Shown: positions 37,826 to 51,700 of the stretch, in pieces
Layout of the letters: each line of letters starts with the position of its first letter
How positions within the stretch are numbered: position 1 is the stretch's first letter
Assembly (NCBI GenBank): GCA_035041965.1
Contig: JAPYMA010001249.1
Coordinates: 1 to 64,000, forward strand
Length of the DNA: 64,000 nt
From: Anisakis pegreffii
Taxonomy: Eukaryota; Nematoda; Chromadorea; Rhabditida; Anisakidae
Reading direction: 5' to 3'
Notes under the pieces: model-generated
Database searches by the model: none
Seen by the model: the letters and a program-made list of their open reading frames with translations, nothing else
What the model was told of the DNA's origin: nothing
Translations under genes and position numbers: made by a program

Positions 37826-40800
37826 ATGTCAACGAAGAACAGATTGAAATCGAAAGATAATGACAGAGAAAATCGTAGCTCAAAAAGTGATAAAAAGTCA
37901 ACAAAAGAAAAAAGGTGTCGTTGGCCTTCACTTGAAAGTTGCCCTTTTTCTTCATGCTTATTCATTTTATGCTATCAGTGGAATTGTTGAATGCAAGCAA
38001 TTGTTTAGACAATTTCAATTTGCAGTGGTGTTCTTTTGTGATACGGACAACACTGTTATTTGCTAACAATGCATCGACGAACAACCTGTCGATTGCCACT
38101 AAGCAGCACCATCCAATCATTCTCATCTAATCTCCTGATTTCGCATCAAAATCTGAACATTAACAAAATTGACTCATTTCAGAGATCGATCTGCGACTAA
38201 ATCACGCCATTCCTCGAAAGAAGCCGTTCGCCATGATGATTCGGATAAGCGCCATAAAAAGTCATCGTCAGATGATAAAAGTGATAAGAAGTCATCATCA
38301 AACAATAAAGATGACGGAAGGTCTGGCAAGGATAAACGGCATTCGTCTTCAACTAGAAGGCACGAATCAAAAGGCTCATTACGAGACACGGCAGAGAACG
38401 TCTCAACGCACGATTCCAAGCGAACCCGACACAGCGAGGTCAGTGTCATATCCTCATCCTATCATAGTAATGCAGTAATCAGTGCTTTTTGAGAACGTGC
38501 ACTTTTACGCAATTTGAAACTCACAGTTCAAATGCGTGAAACTTTCCCCAAGATAGCTTCATATTCCCTCCATTGGTTCTCAACATTCCAACTTTAAAGA
38601 GGTTATCGTCAAAGCACGAAAGACGTGAATCCGGATCTGCAGTTCGCAACGAGTCGTTTCCTTCCGGCCACCAATACAATTCTCGCCTGACGACAGTGAA
38701 CTCAAGTGTAGGAACTCATCGTAGACCATCCATGACTTTGCAAGCATCGACTGACCACCTATCGACAGATCAAGTAAAAACTTCAACGAATCAGACTCAA
38801 CAATTGACACAACAGGATGATGAATATGTTTATGAGGTTAACTATTTTGTTCGTTTTGAATATAACTTTCTCAGTTGCACATTGGCAATTGCATTTATTC
38901 GAGATTGGACATCAACACACTGTTCCAATGGTTTCACTGCCCCCATACTAAACCAACATCAAGACATTCCATCATATTATAATTTCACATTTAATTTTTC
39001 TGAAGTACTGAAACATTAAATTCCCAGTTATTGCTGCTATCAGACTATAGAAAGTTAAGATGTGCAATCGTAATTGTAGAAACTTATCTTCTACAGGATG
39101 ATTTCGAAGACTACAGTGAAGATTTTGAAGAGGACACCGAGGATGACGCTAATAATGAAACACTGATCCCGCAAAGATCAAGCGAAAATGATGCTGATTC
39201 AAAGGGCACACTAGAAGGCAAAACAGATGATGAAATCAAACAGAAATATGGTGAATCACCAATGTTAAAACGGATTCTGAATCGTCCACCTGATCTTGTC
39301 GTGGAGGCCGATAGAGCGAATAATATTGCAACAAAGGTTTCTGATTCATGGAATCTCTAATTGACTTATTTACTGAAATAATGATATCTATCTCCAATTC
39401 GTCATTTCGAATACTCTCGCATAAACTGTATGTGAGCATCATGCAAAGTATTTAAATAATCTGTCACTGGAAATGATATCGGTTCTACAGCAGGATACAT
39501 CATTTCCATCGAATCTATAAACGTTAATAAGCTGTTGAATGAAATGGCACAGGTGGACAAAATTCGTTATTTCGTGCGTGTCACTCGCAAGATCAGTTTA
39601 TTTAAACCGTTCAAAATAAGATTATCACAGCTGAATTTAAACAAAAAACATTATAGAGAACGACGACATCGCCGCGCATTTCTTCAGCACAACGTAAAAT
39701 TGACTTTACGAATGCAACTGTCACAAGTGTTGAACCTTCGGCAGAAATGTCACAACGCTATGAAATGCTCAAAGATTTAATTGGTCAGATTCACTGCTTA
39801 ATTGAATAGAATACTGTGGAATAAAGATAAAGCAATTGGTAGGATTGGTTGATCCGATCACGAATAGTTGATTAAAATGAAAAACTCTCGGAATAATAGC
39901 TGAAAAATATTTTGCTGAGAAGGAATCATTTTATTCGAATGCGGTGTATTGATCAAGATTCTCTCATGAATACAGAATAGAACTATCATTAATATCAAAT
40001 AATTTGAAGGATTGGAGTTGGTGTATTTTGATTTTCTCGAATTGAAGCCTGTTCGTGATTACGATTTCTATATGCAAATGTTTGGAGATGAAAGTCACAT
40101 TCAGGTTTGTGCACTTTTGAATTTCGGCAGTTTCGTACATTCCGAATTGAGTAATATTCGATAATATTTGTTGTCTGCCACATAAGGGGCAATAAAGGCC
40201 TAAATAATTATATATCAGCGTCACCGAGGATTTCGTTATCCAGAAAAGAGTCAGCAAAAACTTCGCACTATGATCGCTCTTGCATCGTCTTTCGCCATCG
40301 CATCGCTGCTTTGTCTTCTGTTTATGACCATTTTCCAACCTCGGGATTTAACAATGGTCAGCACTTTGGAAACGCTAATCTGAATATTTCACATGAATTT
40401 TGTAGGCTACGGAGTCGAATGAACAAATTTGTAAGGTGTGTTAGTAACATGAATGCGGATTATGTTTATGGATTAGCAAGAAGGAATGCAAAGTGATATT
40501 GCGAGTTCGCGAGTAACCCTTTCGTATCTATGATTCATTGTAAATTCCGACTCATCCAAATTCAGGTTCAAACGCAAACTGGCGATGACAATCTTAGTCG
40601 TGAAATACAAACTGAAGAGATTGAATGCGAAACAAAGTGGACCCAATATCCACCAGTCGGTAAAGTTGCAAAATTTGAAAACCATTTTATCATACTTATA
40701 ATTCAAGTTGTTGCTTTTGAAAGAGCCATTTTTTGAGTTTCATTTGCTTTCAGCCGAAACTGAGGCAAATTGCATAGTACTTGACTGGTTTATGATGGAT

Positions 40801-43800
40801 AGCAAGGAAACTTTAGTATTGCAGATGAAATTGGATGGGGATCAGTAATAAATCCGAATGCATCAAAGGTGATCGATTTTAATAGGGAGGATTCTGATCT
40901 TGCGAGATTCAAGCAAAATCATTTGCAATCAGAACGATTACGCAAATTTATTGCCGTCTCTTCCAAGGTTGTTTTTTTTGCGAGGACTTTTTTGGAAGTC
41001 TTCGCATCGATTACACTTTTGCAATAAGCTTTCTTTCAAGTTTGCATTCCCCTAACCCTTCTTCCAATCATATTATTATGAGGTATTAACAACAGATTGT
41101 GTAAAGTATTATAGATTGTCATGAATTCTTACACCGATTGTTTGCAAATTTTACTAAAACGACCTAATTAAGGTCATAATCGATCTAATCTCATCTCCTA
41201 GTGATCAACAAACACTTTCTCCAATGCAACATCGATCCAAAATGACGTTCAGTTCTGGTTACAACGTGTTCTCGATAGAAGGATTGGCCAGTGGTAACTG
41301 TTAATCACACCAGATTTTCTCATGACCAACATATTCGAGATCTAAAATCAAATTTCGCATAACAAGTTTCGCATAAACTAAGGTAACAGACGCTGGGATT
41401 GTAGAGGTTTCAGCTCGAAGAAAGCATTCAAATTGTATCAACGTTCACACTTGAATCATTTAGCGAGCATTAATAATTGTGATGATTGAGTCAGAAAATT
41501 GACGCTCAAGTCAACTTCTAGATTCAAAAGTGACGTGTGTTCGACAAAGTGGTAATCGCTTATTGGTAGCGTTTTTTATCAGAGAATCGTTAGCGCAGGA
41601 TATCGTCCGTAAAAGCCTCGCAGTGGAATATAAATGTACGAGACCTGAAGCACCGGAAAGGTTTGACATTCTTTGACTTTGAAACTGTTTTGCATAGGCA
41701 GTGATCATTCGGTTCGTTTGATCAAGAGTGACTCACAATCGCAATTGAAAGTTTTCTTCTTCAAGAATTTTTCCTTTTAACATCCTTTGTTGACGTTTCG
41801 TTGCATTCGTTCTTTTCTGAACGTCGTTTTTCTAACGCAATTGAAGAAGAAATTTAAAAGCAGCATCAAACAATTCACACAAAATGATGAGATGCGTGTA
41901 GGTTGGTTGGTGGGATTGTGAAAGAGTATTTGGTTGGTTGGATTGACTCGAAAAACGAGATGCCATCGCATTCCTCGTTTGAAATTGGAATTTGTTGAAT
42001 TGATGAGAATCAATAACTGCAGGATATTGTTGTGCGAAGGTGAAGTGTGTTGCTGTTGTTATTCACCGGATGGATCGAGTGCAATCTTTTTTGGCCTTGT
42101 ACGTACAATTGTTTTCATTTGCTCATTGAGTGTTTTACAAGAATTTGCAATTTGAAACATTTGAAGACGTGGAATGGAGAAAACTGAAATTGTGCCATTG
42201 TCTCATTCTGTCGATTAATAGAACCGAAATAGCAAATAAAGTTTTTTCAACAGAAAAATCGATTTGTTTCAGAATGATGGAAGTTGTTTAGCGTTTGATT
42301 TACACGAACCATCATCTTTCTATTCAACGACTTTACCATGGCCTGATTCAACGAAACAATATTGTCTACAAACACCCGCATACGATACATCATTCCGAAG
42401 TGTATCCTTGAAGGATGATTGCGAAACTCATGAACAAGCGCCAATTGTTGATATGTGCTCAATCGGTGACGATGCCGAAAATAAGTACGTTGATGAATAC
42501 TTGATCAATACGTCGAATGAACCAGTGCACTCCTCGCAATCAAAGTGGAAATTTATCTCCTTTCGGAATTAGACTGCCAGTCAAATCTTGCTTCCAGACG
42601 AACGAGCAAATTGCCGTCTCACCTCTAATTTGTAACTATTTTTTTCGAAGAATTGTCAATCATCGCTTGTCTTGCAGCATTGACGGATCGTACCAGTTAA
42701 TTACGATTAATCAGCTTGGTACAATAATCATTTGGGCAATTATCAGTGGCTCGACGAGCAACTGGGACATTGATCTGGGACTGCGACCTGGAGCAACATT
42801 GAAAATGAATGAAAGTGACGTGATCAAACCTGACAGGGTAATTATGGAGTAAGTTCCATGCTATAAGACCGCTGAGTTTTCCTGGCTTCCGAACTGTGGT
42901 TTTATTATCACTCTCTACGTTTCGAACCATGAACCTCAGAAGGGATTTCTCAAACTAAAGAAAAGAACATTTCATCCGAAGAAATAAGCAAAACTGACAT
43001 AAAAATTTCAACATTTGCGCAGCACCAGAAACATCGGATACTGTCGCTTCGAAAATGTTTCAGAGCTACGAATAGATCAAAATTTAATCTCCGCCGTTGT
43101 TCGTCAGTTCTTCGGCAAGTCCCCTACAGTGTTTCCATTCACTGTCATTCACCTCAGATGTGTGCGTGTTTACGGTGACGAAATCAGGCTCGATACGGCC
43201 ATAGATTTTTCCAGTTTGTTTGCCTGTTGCCGTAATTTCAGCCACATTTCCACCCTCACATCCCGCACATTCATAATTTTGTGTCAAGTGATACCATCAT
43301 GGATGCACTTTCGCGATGCCTACTTCCGGAGGCGCTTTCAAACAATGTTTTCAGCAATTCGACTTTTCAACCAGCATTGATCGCCAATACAATGTTGACG
43401 AATCCAAAGAACAAAAACCAGTTTTTGGTAGGCACAGATGCGGGTTTCATTTTAAATCTCGTTCGATTCAAAGGAATTGCATACTCGGGACCGAGAATTT
43501 ATACGAACAATTATGGTGAGCAATTTGCGTTCAGCTGCGTATTACATCAATTGCTTCATCCGCTTTAATTCAACCACTGAATCATATAACTATTGCATTA
43601 TATATCCATTGGTGTTCTTTGCAACACAACCCATTGCATTCTCAATGATTTTTGAGTGGATGCAATTTCGTGAGAATATCTGAGTTTTTCACGAAACTAG
43701 CTTCGAGCGCTACGGCTGAATATAATTGACGAAACTGTCCCTATGTCCGCGTGGCTTTTTATAATCACAGTTCCAGATGAATCCGATGAAGTTCTATGCG

Positions 43801-45106
43801 AAAAATTATCACCGTTCGACTCATCTATTTTATTTGTGAGTGTCCATTTGTCAGTTATCATCCACCCAAGTCCACAAAACTTATTATCTCTATTGAATTA
43901 TTTCAGTCATTCCTAGTTCGTAGCTGATGATTTTTGATCAATCATTTTCAGTCGATTCTTTACAATCTTCTATTTTGTTCGATCCATTTCATCGGTTTCT
44001 GTGAGTAATGAGTAATTTATATTCGAATCTGCTTGATTTGTCGGTACGGATGAATCTAGTGAACCTGGATTGGTCACGAATATCCTGGAAAAACTTAAAT
44101 AACTTCTATTTATTTAATATTGTTTGAAACTTGAATTTGAATGTTAATTGGACTCGGGCTAAAATTTATAATTATGCCATTGAATGCAGGCCGGTCTATC
44201 GAGCGGATGCGTTGCACTCTACAAACTGCAACAACCCGAACCAATCGTCGTTTTGAAGCCACCAAACAGTTCTCGAAAGCCAGTGATGCATATTGAATGC
44301 TCTCCGAGGTTTTTCATTTGAACTGTAATCGATAGCTGAATAATAATTTTCAGTTCAACCTTTCACATGAGAATACTTTCTTCTTTTGTTTTTATCCTTA
44401 GAAACTGTCACTCATTACATTTTTTCATTCACTTCTGAAAATTTGACGAATAAAAATTAATTATGAGAACTAACATCGAATTCATGCTGAAATCTAACGT
44501 CCGAACTACACGAAAATACTCATGGTAATATTCATGCAAGTGGAATTTTCGATTCAACTCATTCGCTATTTACGTTCCACTCTTAAGGTGCCAGTCAGTG
44601 TTCTATTCGATTCATGGAGGAATGCATTTGTTGGTTTGGGATATTGCAACTGGTAAATCACCAATCGCTGTATGCGATCTCTTGAGTGAATTTCATGCAA
44701 GTGTGCTTTGTACAACTGTATGGAGTCAAAAATCGCGACGAGGCACCGATGAAACAGTGCTTCCTTTTTTGGTTGGTGAATTAAGTTTGTGAAACTTTAC
44801 TGGAATCGCATATGCTTCAAATGAACATCGGACATTACGATAACAATTCCGCAGTGTAATTGTTCTCGGAAGAACAAAGACATTTGCACAGAACCACTCA
44901 ACACATGAATCGTTGTTATCTTAAACTGATTCCAATTTCTGATACCGTCATTATAATCATAAAATCTCTAACTCTCTGTGAGAAACTTCCAGGCTCTTGG
45001 CTTTTCAAACGGACAACTCCACGTACACGCGCTAGAGAAAATGAGCAAATCGCAAACGCAGTCGTCGATCATTGAACTTGTCCAAACTCTGAATAATAAA
45101 TTGTAA
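37826..45106 (+). CDS. DYNC2I1: dynein-2 intermediate chain 1 (WDR60) homologue
   Basis: Intermediate chain of the retrograde intraflagellar-transport motor. Exons: 37826-37914, 38183-38438, 38600-38836, 39097-39336, about 39512-39552, 39657-39783, 40010-40104, 40566-40659, 40754 to about 40773, 40825-40967, 41173-41293, 41522-41660, 42023-42098, 42273-42524, 42598-42837, 43242-43515, 43777-43835, 44190-44308, 44588-44771 and 44993-45106, about 975 aa. The N-terminus is Lys/Ser/Asp-rich and disordered, followed by the family's acidic DDFEDYSEDFEEDTED block. Then come 'RKIDFTNA', a TQT motif (possible LC8 contact) and 'REIQTEEIECETKWTQYPP', which strongly recalls human WDR60. The C-terminal half is a degenerate WD40 propeller: 'LLCEGEVCCCCYSPDGSS', 'GTIIIWAI', 'FLVGTDAGFI', 'AGLSSGCVALYKL', 'HLLVWDIATG'. 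All phases agree except entry into the fifth exon and the join 40773/40825. AATAAA occurs at 45,095 and 45,293. Confidence 0.92.
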
Positions 45107-45769
45107 ATATGTGCCTAGAATATGATGAATATAACATAAATGTTCGAACTTACGCGCATTTTGAAAATGAGTCAAAATAATGAGAGGTTACCTTCAGATG
45201 TTGCGACATGTGGATGCGCAGTGTTGTTGTGGTGATGATAACAGCAGCAGATATCAGTGATAATAATTGTGGTGGGGTGGTTTGGGGAACAGAATAAATG
45301 AACAGAGTAAAGTAAAATAAATCAGAAAAGTGGGATTCGGTATAAAAACACCAGCTTCAATCCCTTGCAAAGTTACACAGAGATGATGATGACTGGTCAG
45401 AAGAGCATGTTCATTGATCATATGATAGTACTAATAACCGAGGTGTTACGATAGTAAAGGATCAGTTTGGTTTAATATTCAAAATACTGGTTGTTGTCAG
45501 CGGCTTTGGTTAGGGGCAATTGAAGCTATTCGAATGTTATGATTGCTAGCGTTGGCAGCATAATTTGAATGAAGAACAAACAGCAACATTCAAATTTTCA
45601 GCTGTGGTCACCGTATGAATGAAATATTTGCATGCGTTCAAAGATTGACATTTATTCAAATAACAATGAACGGCTCAAAATTCTATAAATACAGTTAAAT
45701 CGCGATTGAGTTCACTTTATATTTTGTATTCATTTGCGTGGTGGTCGGTTATCGACCGGGGAGGGACTG
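45107..45769. other. spacer upstream of the exchanger gene
   Basis: 663 bp between the DYNC2I1 stop and the exchanger start. It contains AATAAA at 45,293 and 45,316. The spacing is longer than typical nematode operons (about 100 bp). I found no second X-box matching the consensus here. Confidence 0.45.
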
Positions 45770-48700
45770 ATGGAGGCGTTTGTGTTTCCGGTGCTGGCGC
45801 TGATTGCTGGCTTGCTCCTGGATGCGACCAATGAACGTATTCGATTTCTTCATATTCCGAACACAATACTTATATTCATGTTTTCGTTATTCGTTAGGTA
45901 TGTTTTCATTTCATCGTCACAAATGCTCATTTTACAGTCATTTGAGTCATTCTGCAGCAATTTCAACGTATTCAGCTTGTTGCATTAAACAATGCACCAC
46001 AGTACATGTTTATTAGAATCTAAGAAGTTGCTTATTAATATGGACTGGTTGTTGACAGCAAATAAGTCAGCTGAATTTAGTGGGCGACCATGACTAAAGA
46101 GTCACTTTGACCACCAAATTTCGATCACCACCAACCCAACTTTAGCAAGAAGAATAAATTCATGTCAAGTGAAGCACAATAATCTTGCGAAATATTACAG
46201 CAGCATACTTCACGCATTCTTACCTCTTTCGCTGATCGAAATTGTCAACAAAAATTACACGTGGAAAACTATGGATGCCGAGCATATCGTTCAAGTAAGC
46301 AATTTAAGCATAGTTGTGTTGGGAATTCAGTTCACATCTGACTAGAAAAACAGAAAATAACCAACCGTCATATTGATGACCTGAGAACGATAGAATTCAG
46401 CATTAGAGATGTCCTTGAAATAGCATTGATATGTCAATCTGGAGCAGTCGTTAAGCGAGAATGTTGTAAATCGTTCGAGATCAGTCATCGGCATACGTAG
46501 TCTTAACTCTGAATGGAATGCAGTTTGCTTTACACAATGCTCATGGCTTTATATATGATCTGTCAAAGAAAAAGTGAATGTTCAAGCCGCATTGTGCAAA
46601 CCCGAGTATATTGATACTCTGAGAATGATAAATAGAAAAGCAAATTACTGAGTCAGCACTTCCACCACGCTTTCATTCGTTTGCTCGTAAAATAACTGAT
46701 AAAATTTTCAGATCTTATTACCTCCAATGATATTCGAATCGGCGTTCAAAATTAATTCACATCTTTTCTTTCGGAAATTGAAATTATTATTCGCATTAAC
46801 GACTTTTGTTTACATTTCAACAATGGTCACGTATGCAGCATTCACCTTTCCGATCCTTCGAATCACAGATGACTGCAGCATTTTTACGGTAAATAACCAT
46901 ATTTCACAACCGTTCAACCAGAACATACCTTGTTCACTAGAACGGATCTTTTGATGATCAATAATATGAATCTAATGAACTATCCAACTATTCAGAATCC
47001 CCTAACAGCAATCGAGATGTTAATCGCGTTGTCCGGTAGATCAAAATTTTCAAGGGATTCTGGGAGTCTTTTCTTTCAGAGACGATCTCAAGTAATTGTT
47101 TCAAATGCCAATTGCTTTTAAAAACTGTTGCAGTGTTGGATATCGAATCCGGGATCATTTCTAGGAACAACTTGTGTTATTGAGTGGCGGAATACCAGCA
47201 AAAAATTGTGTTCAAAAGTGTCAGTGTAAAAAAAGTTATCATCAAAAGTAGCGATTCATTCAGGTGTTGATGTTGAGCTCGATATTGGCTGCGACTGATC
47301 CAATCGCTGTGGTCGCAATTCTTGAAGAAATCGGCGCACCTCAACGATTAAGGATTATCATTGAGGGTGAATCGTTACTCAACGATGGTCTTTCAATATT
47401 TGCATACAGTATTTGTGCGAGTTATGTGAAGGTTTGTGCTATCATCAGTAACGTCATCGTTATGATTGCCACTGAAGACGATATTCTACGAGATTATTGT
47501 CACTGATTACTATCAGTTCGACACTGACATCGCCATTAGCATTAACAAGATTTTAACAAGATGGCTATGTTCATTTCGAACAGATGTCCCGAACACTTGA
47601 TCAGTTACTCACAACATCGCGACTTTAATCATTCAGTTAAGAAGACAACAATTTGTCAGCTGATGAATTCTGATTGTTCTGCAGTTATCAGCTGAACATT
47701 TTGGTTAATAGAAAGTAATCAAAACATTTCACTTTTCCCTTGCATTGGGCACTGCGTTTTGTCTGAATGTCTCTTGCATTCAGTCAACAGTGATAACTAA
47801 AGCATTCAAGGCAGAGTCGAAGCAAGAGTTACCCGATGAAAAATGGTATCATTTAGCATTTATGTGCGCTAATTGTATCATATTATCGCCTCTTATTGGC
47901 ATCCTATTCGCACAGTTTGTAGTGCGTGTTATTCGAATTGCCATACGTGACAACAAAAAAATTCAGGTACTTTTCAGCGTTTTGCTCTTCATATCATCTC
48001 TTGCTAACGTAATGGGAGAATATGCTCATGTGACTGTTTCGGATCAATCAAACTTTTAAACAGACTGCATAAACTGTTCACACGCTGAAACATAATTTCA
48101 AAACATCTTCAAATTAGCTAATCTACCGCTTCATATAGAGGTATTCCCTAATAGCGAAAAATTATGCAGTCGCGATTGCAGAAAGATTTCCGTTTTAAGG
48201 TGTTTCTAGTGGTAACCGTCTACATTATGTGGTTTCTTGGCGAGTATATTAATGGCTCGCCGGCCGTCCTAATTGTTTTTTATGGTGTTATGCTGAACTA
48301 CATGAGGTAGATTATATGGTTTGGTATTGGCTTGAATCTAGCAGTTAATTCAGCCGAAATGAGCTATTTTCACTCGATCGCAATGAACTGTGAATTGTTC
48401 GCTTCATTTGAATATGATTTGCTCACAATGAGAGTGTGCAATAATCACTGGATCGTATCTAGGAATGACCTTCAAACGATGCAATTTTCAGCGATAGTTT
48501 CAAGAATTTGATATAGAAGCAGCTCTACAAATATGTATTGTTTATCATTGCTAGGTTTGTATTATGATACAAAGGAAATTGATGTTCAATGATATATCAC
48601 TAAGCTAAACAATTACTTACTTGATTGAAGAAAATTGCTTTTTTTAAGGGAAGAGTTGGAGCCTTCAACAGTTGAAATGGCTTTGCAAATGTGGGCTTCA

Positions 48701-51700
48701 TTCGGTTACTGGGCGAATTGTGTTATATTCACGTTTGGAGGATATTCCATTGGATCTTTATTGTTCAAAAGTGTTATTCTTAAGGTTGCCTTCTTTAAGT
48801 GAATCATGAAATTCAATACGTTAGGATATATGTGACTTCACTGCGGAACTAACTTGTCATCACCTACCGATACGATGTAGCCAAAATAGAACGACATTTT
48901 GTGATTGTATTAAATTTACAATTCACATTTCGAAACACGCACTGAATTTCTGTCTACAATGATGTTTAAGTGAAATGAATGCCCGAAAGGGTGAGAATGA
49001 TCAGCGCAAAAAATTTGGTAAAAGTTGTCGAATGTAATTTCAGATGAATGTAACGCATTTGTTGATATCCGGTATTCTGTTATACCCGTTCAGTGTGGTT
49101 GCAAGAATGCTTGCCATCGCTGTATTTAAATACTTATGGGAATCTGTTGAAACACAGCACCGTTTGTACGACTCGGATTGCGTCTTACTCGCATACGGTG
49201 GTCTGAAGGGTGCACTTGCACTCCTACTAGCACATGACTTCACAAGAACCGTACAGGGTGATATCGTGTGTGAACGCATTGGACAAAAAGTCGTTCTATA
49301 TTGCAGCGCTGCCGTTAGCCTGTGTCTACTCATACAGGTTTGCACATCACTTATACATGCAATCACTTCAGCCAGAAACCATTTTGAAAGAAGTCACATA
49401 AAGTGGTTGCGTTTATATAACGAACATCGTTTCAGGGAATGACATTCTCGTTGTTGACCAAGCGAGAAGGTACAAATCATAGATCACGTTTCATAAAAGA
49501 TTCTGAAAAAAATCTCGAAAATCATCTCAACAATGAGTTGCGCATTGAGATGGAGAAAATGCATCGAAGATCTGAACTTTATTTAACCGAAGCGAATTGG
49601 AAGGTTGTGAACGAACGAATTGAAGCCAATGTTTTTAAGGTACACATTTTTACTGGTTGATAATCTTCTGGAAATCGGTTGTTTGCAGTCAATCTAGTAA
49701 TCGAATTAGTGTGAAGATGATTCAAGAGAGGCAAATTCATGTGAGGATAGGATCTCCCGGGCACTTTATATGGAATGAGTTTTTAATGATTTTCAACTCA
49801 TTCTTCAGGGATTTACCCTCGGACTTGGATCGCAATCTCGTGTGCAAACATCTGAAGAATGCTCCGCACATACAGAAACCCTGGAGGAATTGAATGTATG
49901 CTCATTCATCGAATGACTATTCGTTTGATGTTAAAAAAAAACAATTTCAGACTGACGCACTCTGCATAGCAATTTCAAAAGATCCAGCGTTTATAATTAT
50001 TCGGCCCATCCGAAAGCTCAAAAATCAATAGATAGCCAGTGTTCAGTGAGATCAGTTTCAGCCAACCACAGCCGATCAGTTCTTTCTATATAATATATAA
50101 ATCTCCATACATAATGTTCAGAAAAATGAAGAAAATCGAGATATTTGTGCTGGATACTATAGCATATTGCTGGCTCGAGTGAACGATATGTGGGCTCGAG
50201 GGGCCCTTTCCGGTTCTGCAGCTCATATAATGATTCAATTACTGGAGCATGGTATTGACGAGGAGAAGCTCGATTTGGATGATTTCAAAGAGCATTTACA
50301 TATATCCAAACTGAACTGTTTTCAGCGTTTCCTTCTTAAATTGTTCAGTTTTATTGAGGTAAATAAACCGATGAAATTGATTCGAATACTGTCCATAAAC
50401 TGAAACGATTTTTCCTATACTGACGGAGTATTGATGCAATTCAGCAATTCAAATTCTTGTCAGTCATCATAACAGCAAACCTATTTGAATCATGCGAAAA
50501 ACTGAATTGTAATTCAAGAAATGGATTGATAAGGACACATTATTGAATCGATTTTGTCAATGGAGCGATCCATTCTTAAAAGAAACAATGCCTCGCGATG
50601 TTACGGTTGTTCAACCTTTGCGCGATAAGGAGAGGTCGGCTTATTCGTTTGGCAATGTCCAATCATATGAAATGCAATTACTTTTCTCCTTCACTTTTTA
50701 TTTCATCATTTAACAGGCAAAATTTCGTAACAAGATGAACAGACGCGAAATTATTGAAGATTACCTATGGGAAATGTAGCTACCGGAAAAGGAAATTACA
50801 ATGAGAAGTAAGGGTGATCATTTAGATGAACTAAAACGGTTTTGAGATCGTCACTGAAATGAGAAGTTGAATATTAAGTCAAAATCAAATCAATTTCTTC
50901 AGATGGCTGTTATTTTCGGCGTTGATTTGTGTGATACATTCGGTTCTTCTCACATTCGCTTTATATCACAAAATGGAATCGCATCTGAGATATTCTGTAT
51001 TGGTTGTTACATTTTTTATCTTGATGGTTTTCCTCATCGAAGAGTTATTCTATTTTCATCGTTTTCGAAAGCCACTTCACCGAATGGTTTGTTAACTTTT
51101 CATTTTTGGTGTCACTTTCTTCGTTACCAGTTCAGCTTTGTTCCCATTCCGTAAAATTTGATACCTCTTTTTTGTTTTGGCAATTATGTCGCGAAGATAT
51201 TTATGAAATGCAACCGTCGGGAGTTAAAAAAGAATATAATTGAACAAACTGGACGAGAATTGAAGGAACTCAGTCGTTACGGAATGCGTTGTTTCTGGTT
51301 TATTTCTCGATTCGCCGCTGAAATGTGTTATTGTGCCGTTTGTGGAGCGCTTATTTTGGGTGTTACGATTACGATAGCATTACTTCTTACGAAGCATTCG
51401 AATGGCGATTGTGTGACGTTGATGGCCAGTTGGAATGTTACTCGTTAGTTATATTCTCATCAGATTAAGTTTAGCTTATCGATAACAGTTTAAAATGAAT
51501 TGAAGGGTTAAGCAGCTGAACTCACACTGCAGTTCAGATATTTCGCGAGATTTGGTGTTCATAAATGTGATAGCATATTCGTTGCTTTCGCCGACAAGTT
51601 TTAACAATCAGTTGATCTCTGAAGTAACGAAAAGCGTCTATAAGCGCTTTTCATTACCTAGTAATTAATGCAGCCAGTTGTTAACACGAATCGAACCACC

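Noticed and set aside
39964..40338. 124-codon minus-strand ORF
   Set aside because: It is antisense to the DYNC2I1 exon at 40010-40104, which matches the family on the plus strand. No domain is seen in the antisense frame.
41511..41708. 65-codon minus-strand ORF
   Set aside because: It overlaps the plus-strand DYNC2I1 exon 41522-41660, which joins in phase on both sides.
49040..49366. 108-codon minus-strand ORF
   Set aside because: It is the antisense shadow of the exchanger exon 49044-49337, which carries the GGLKG motif.
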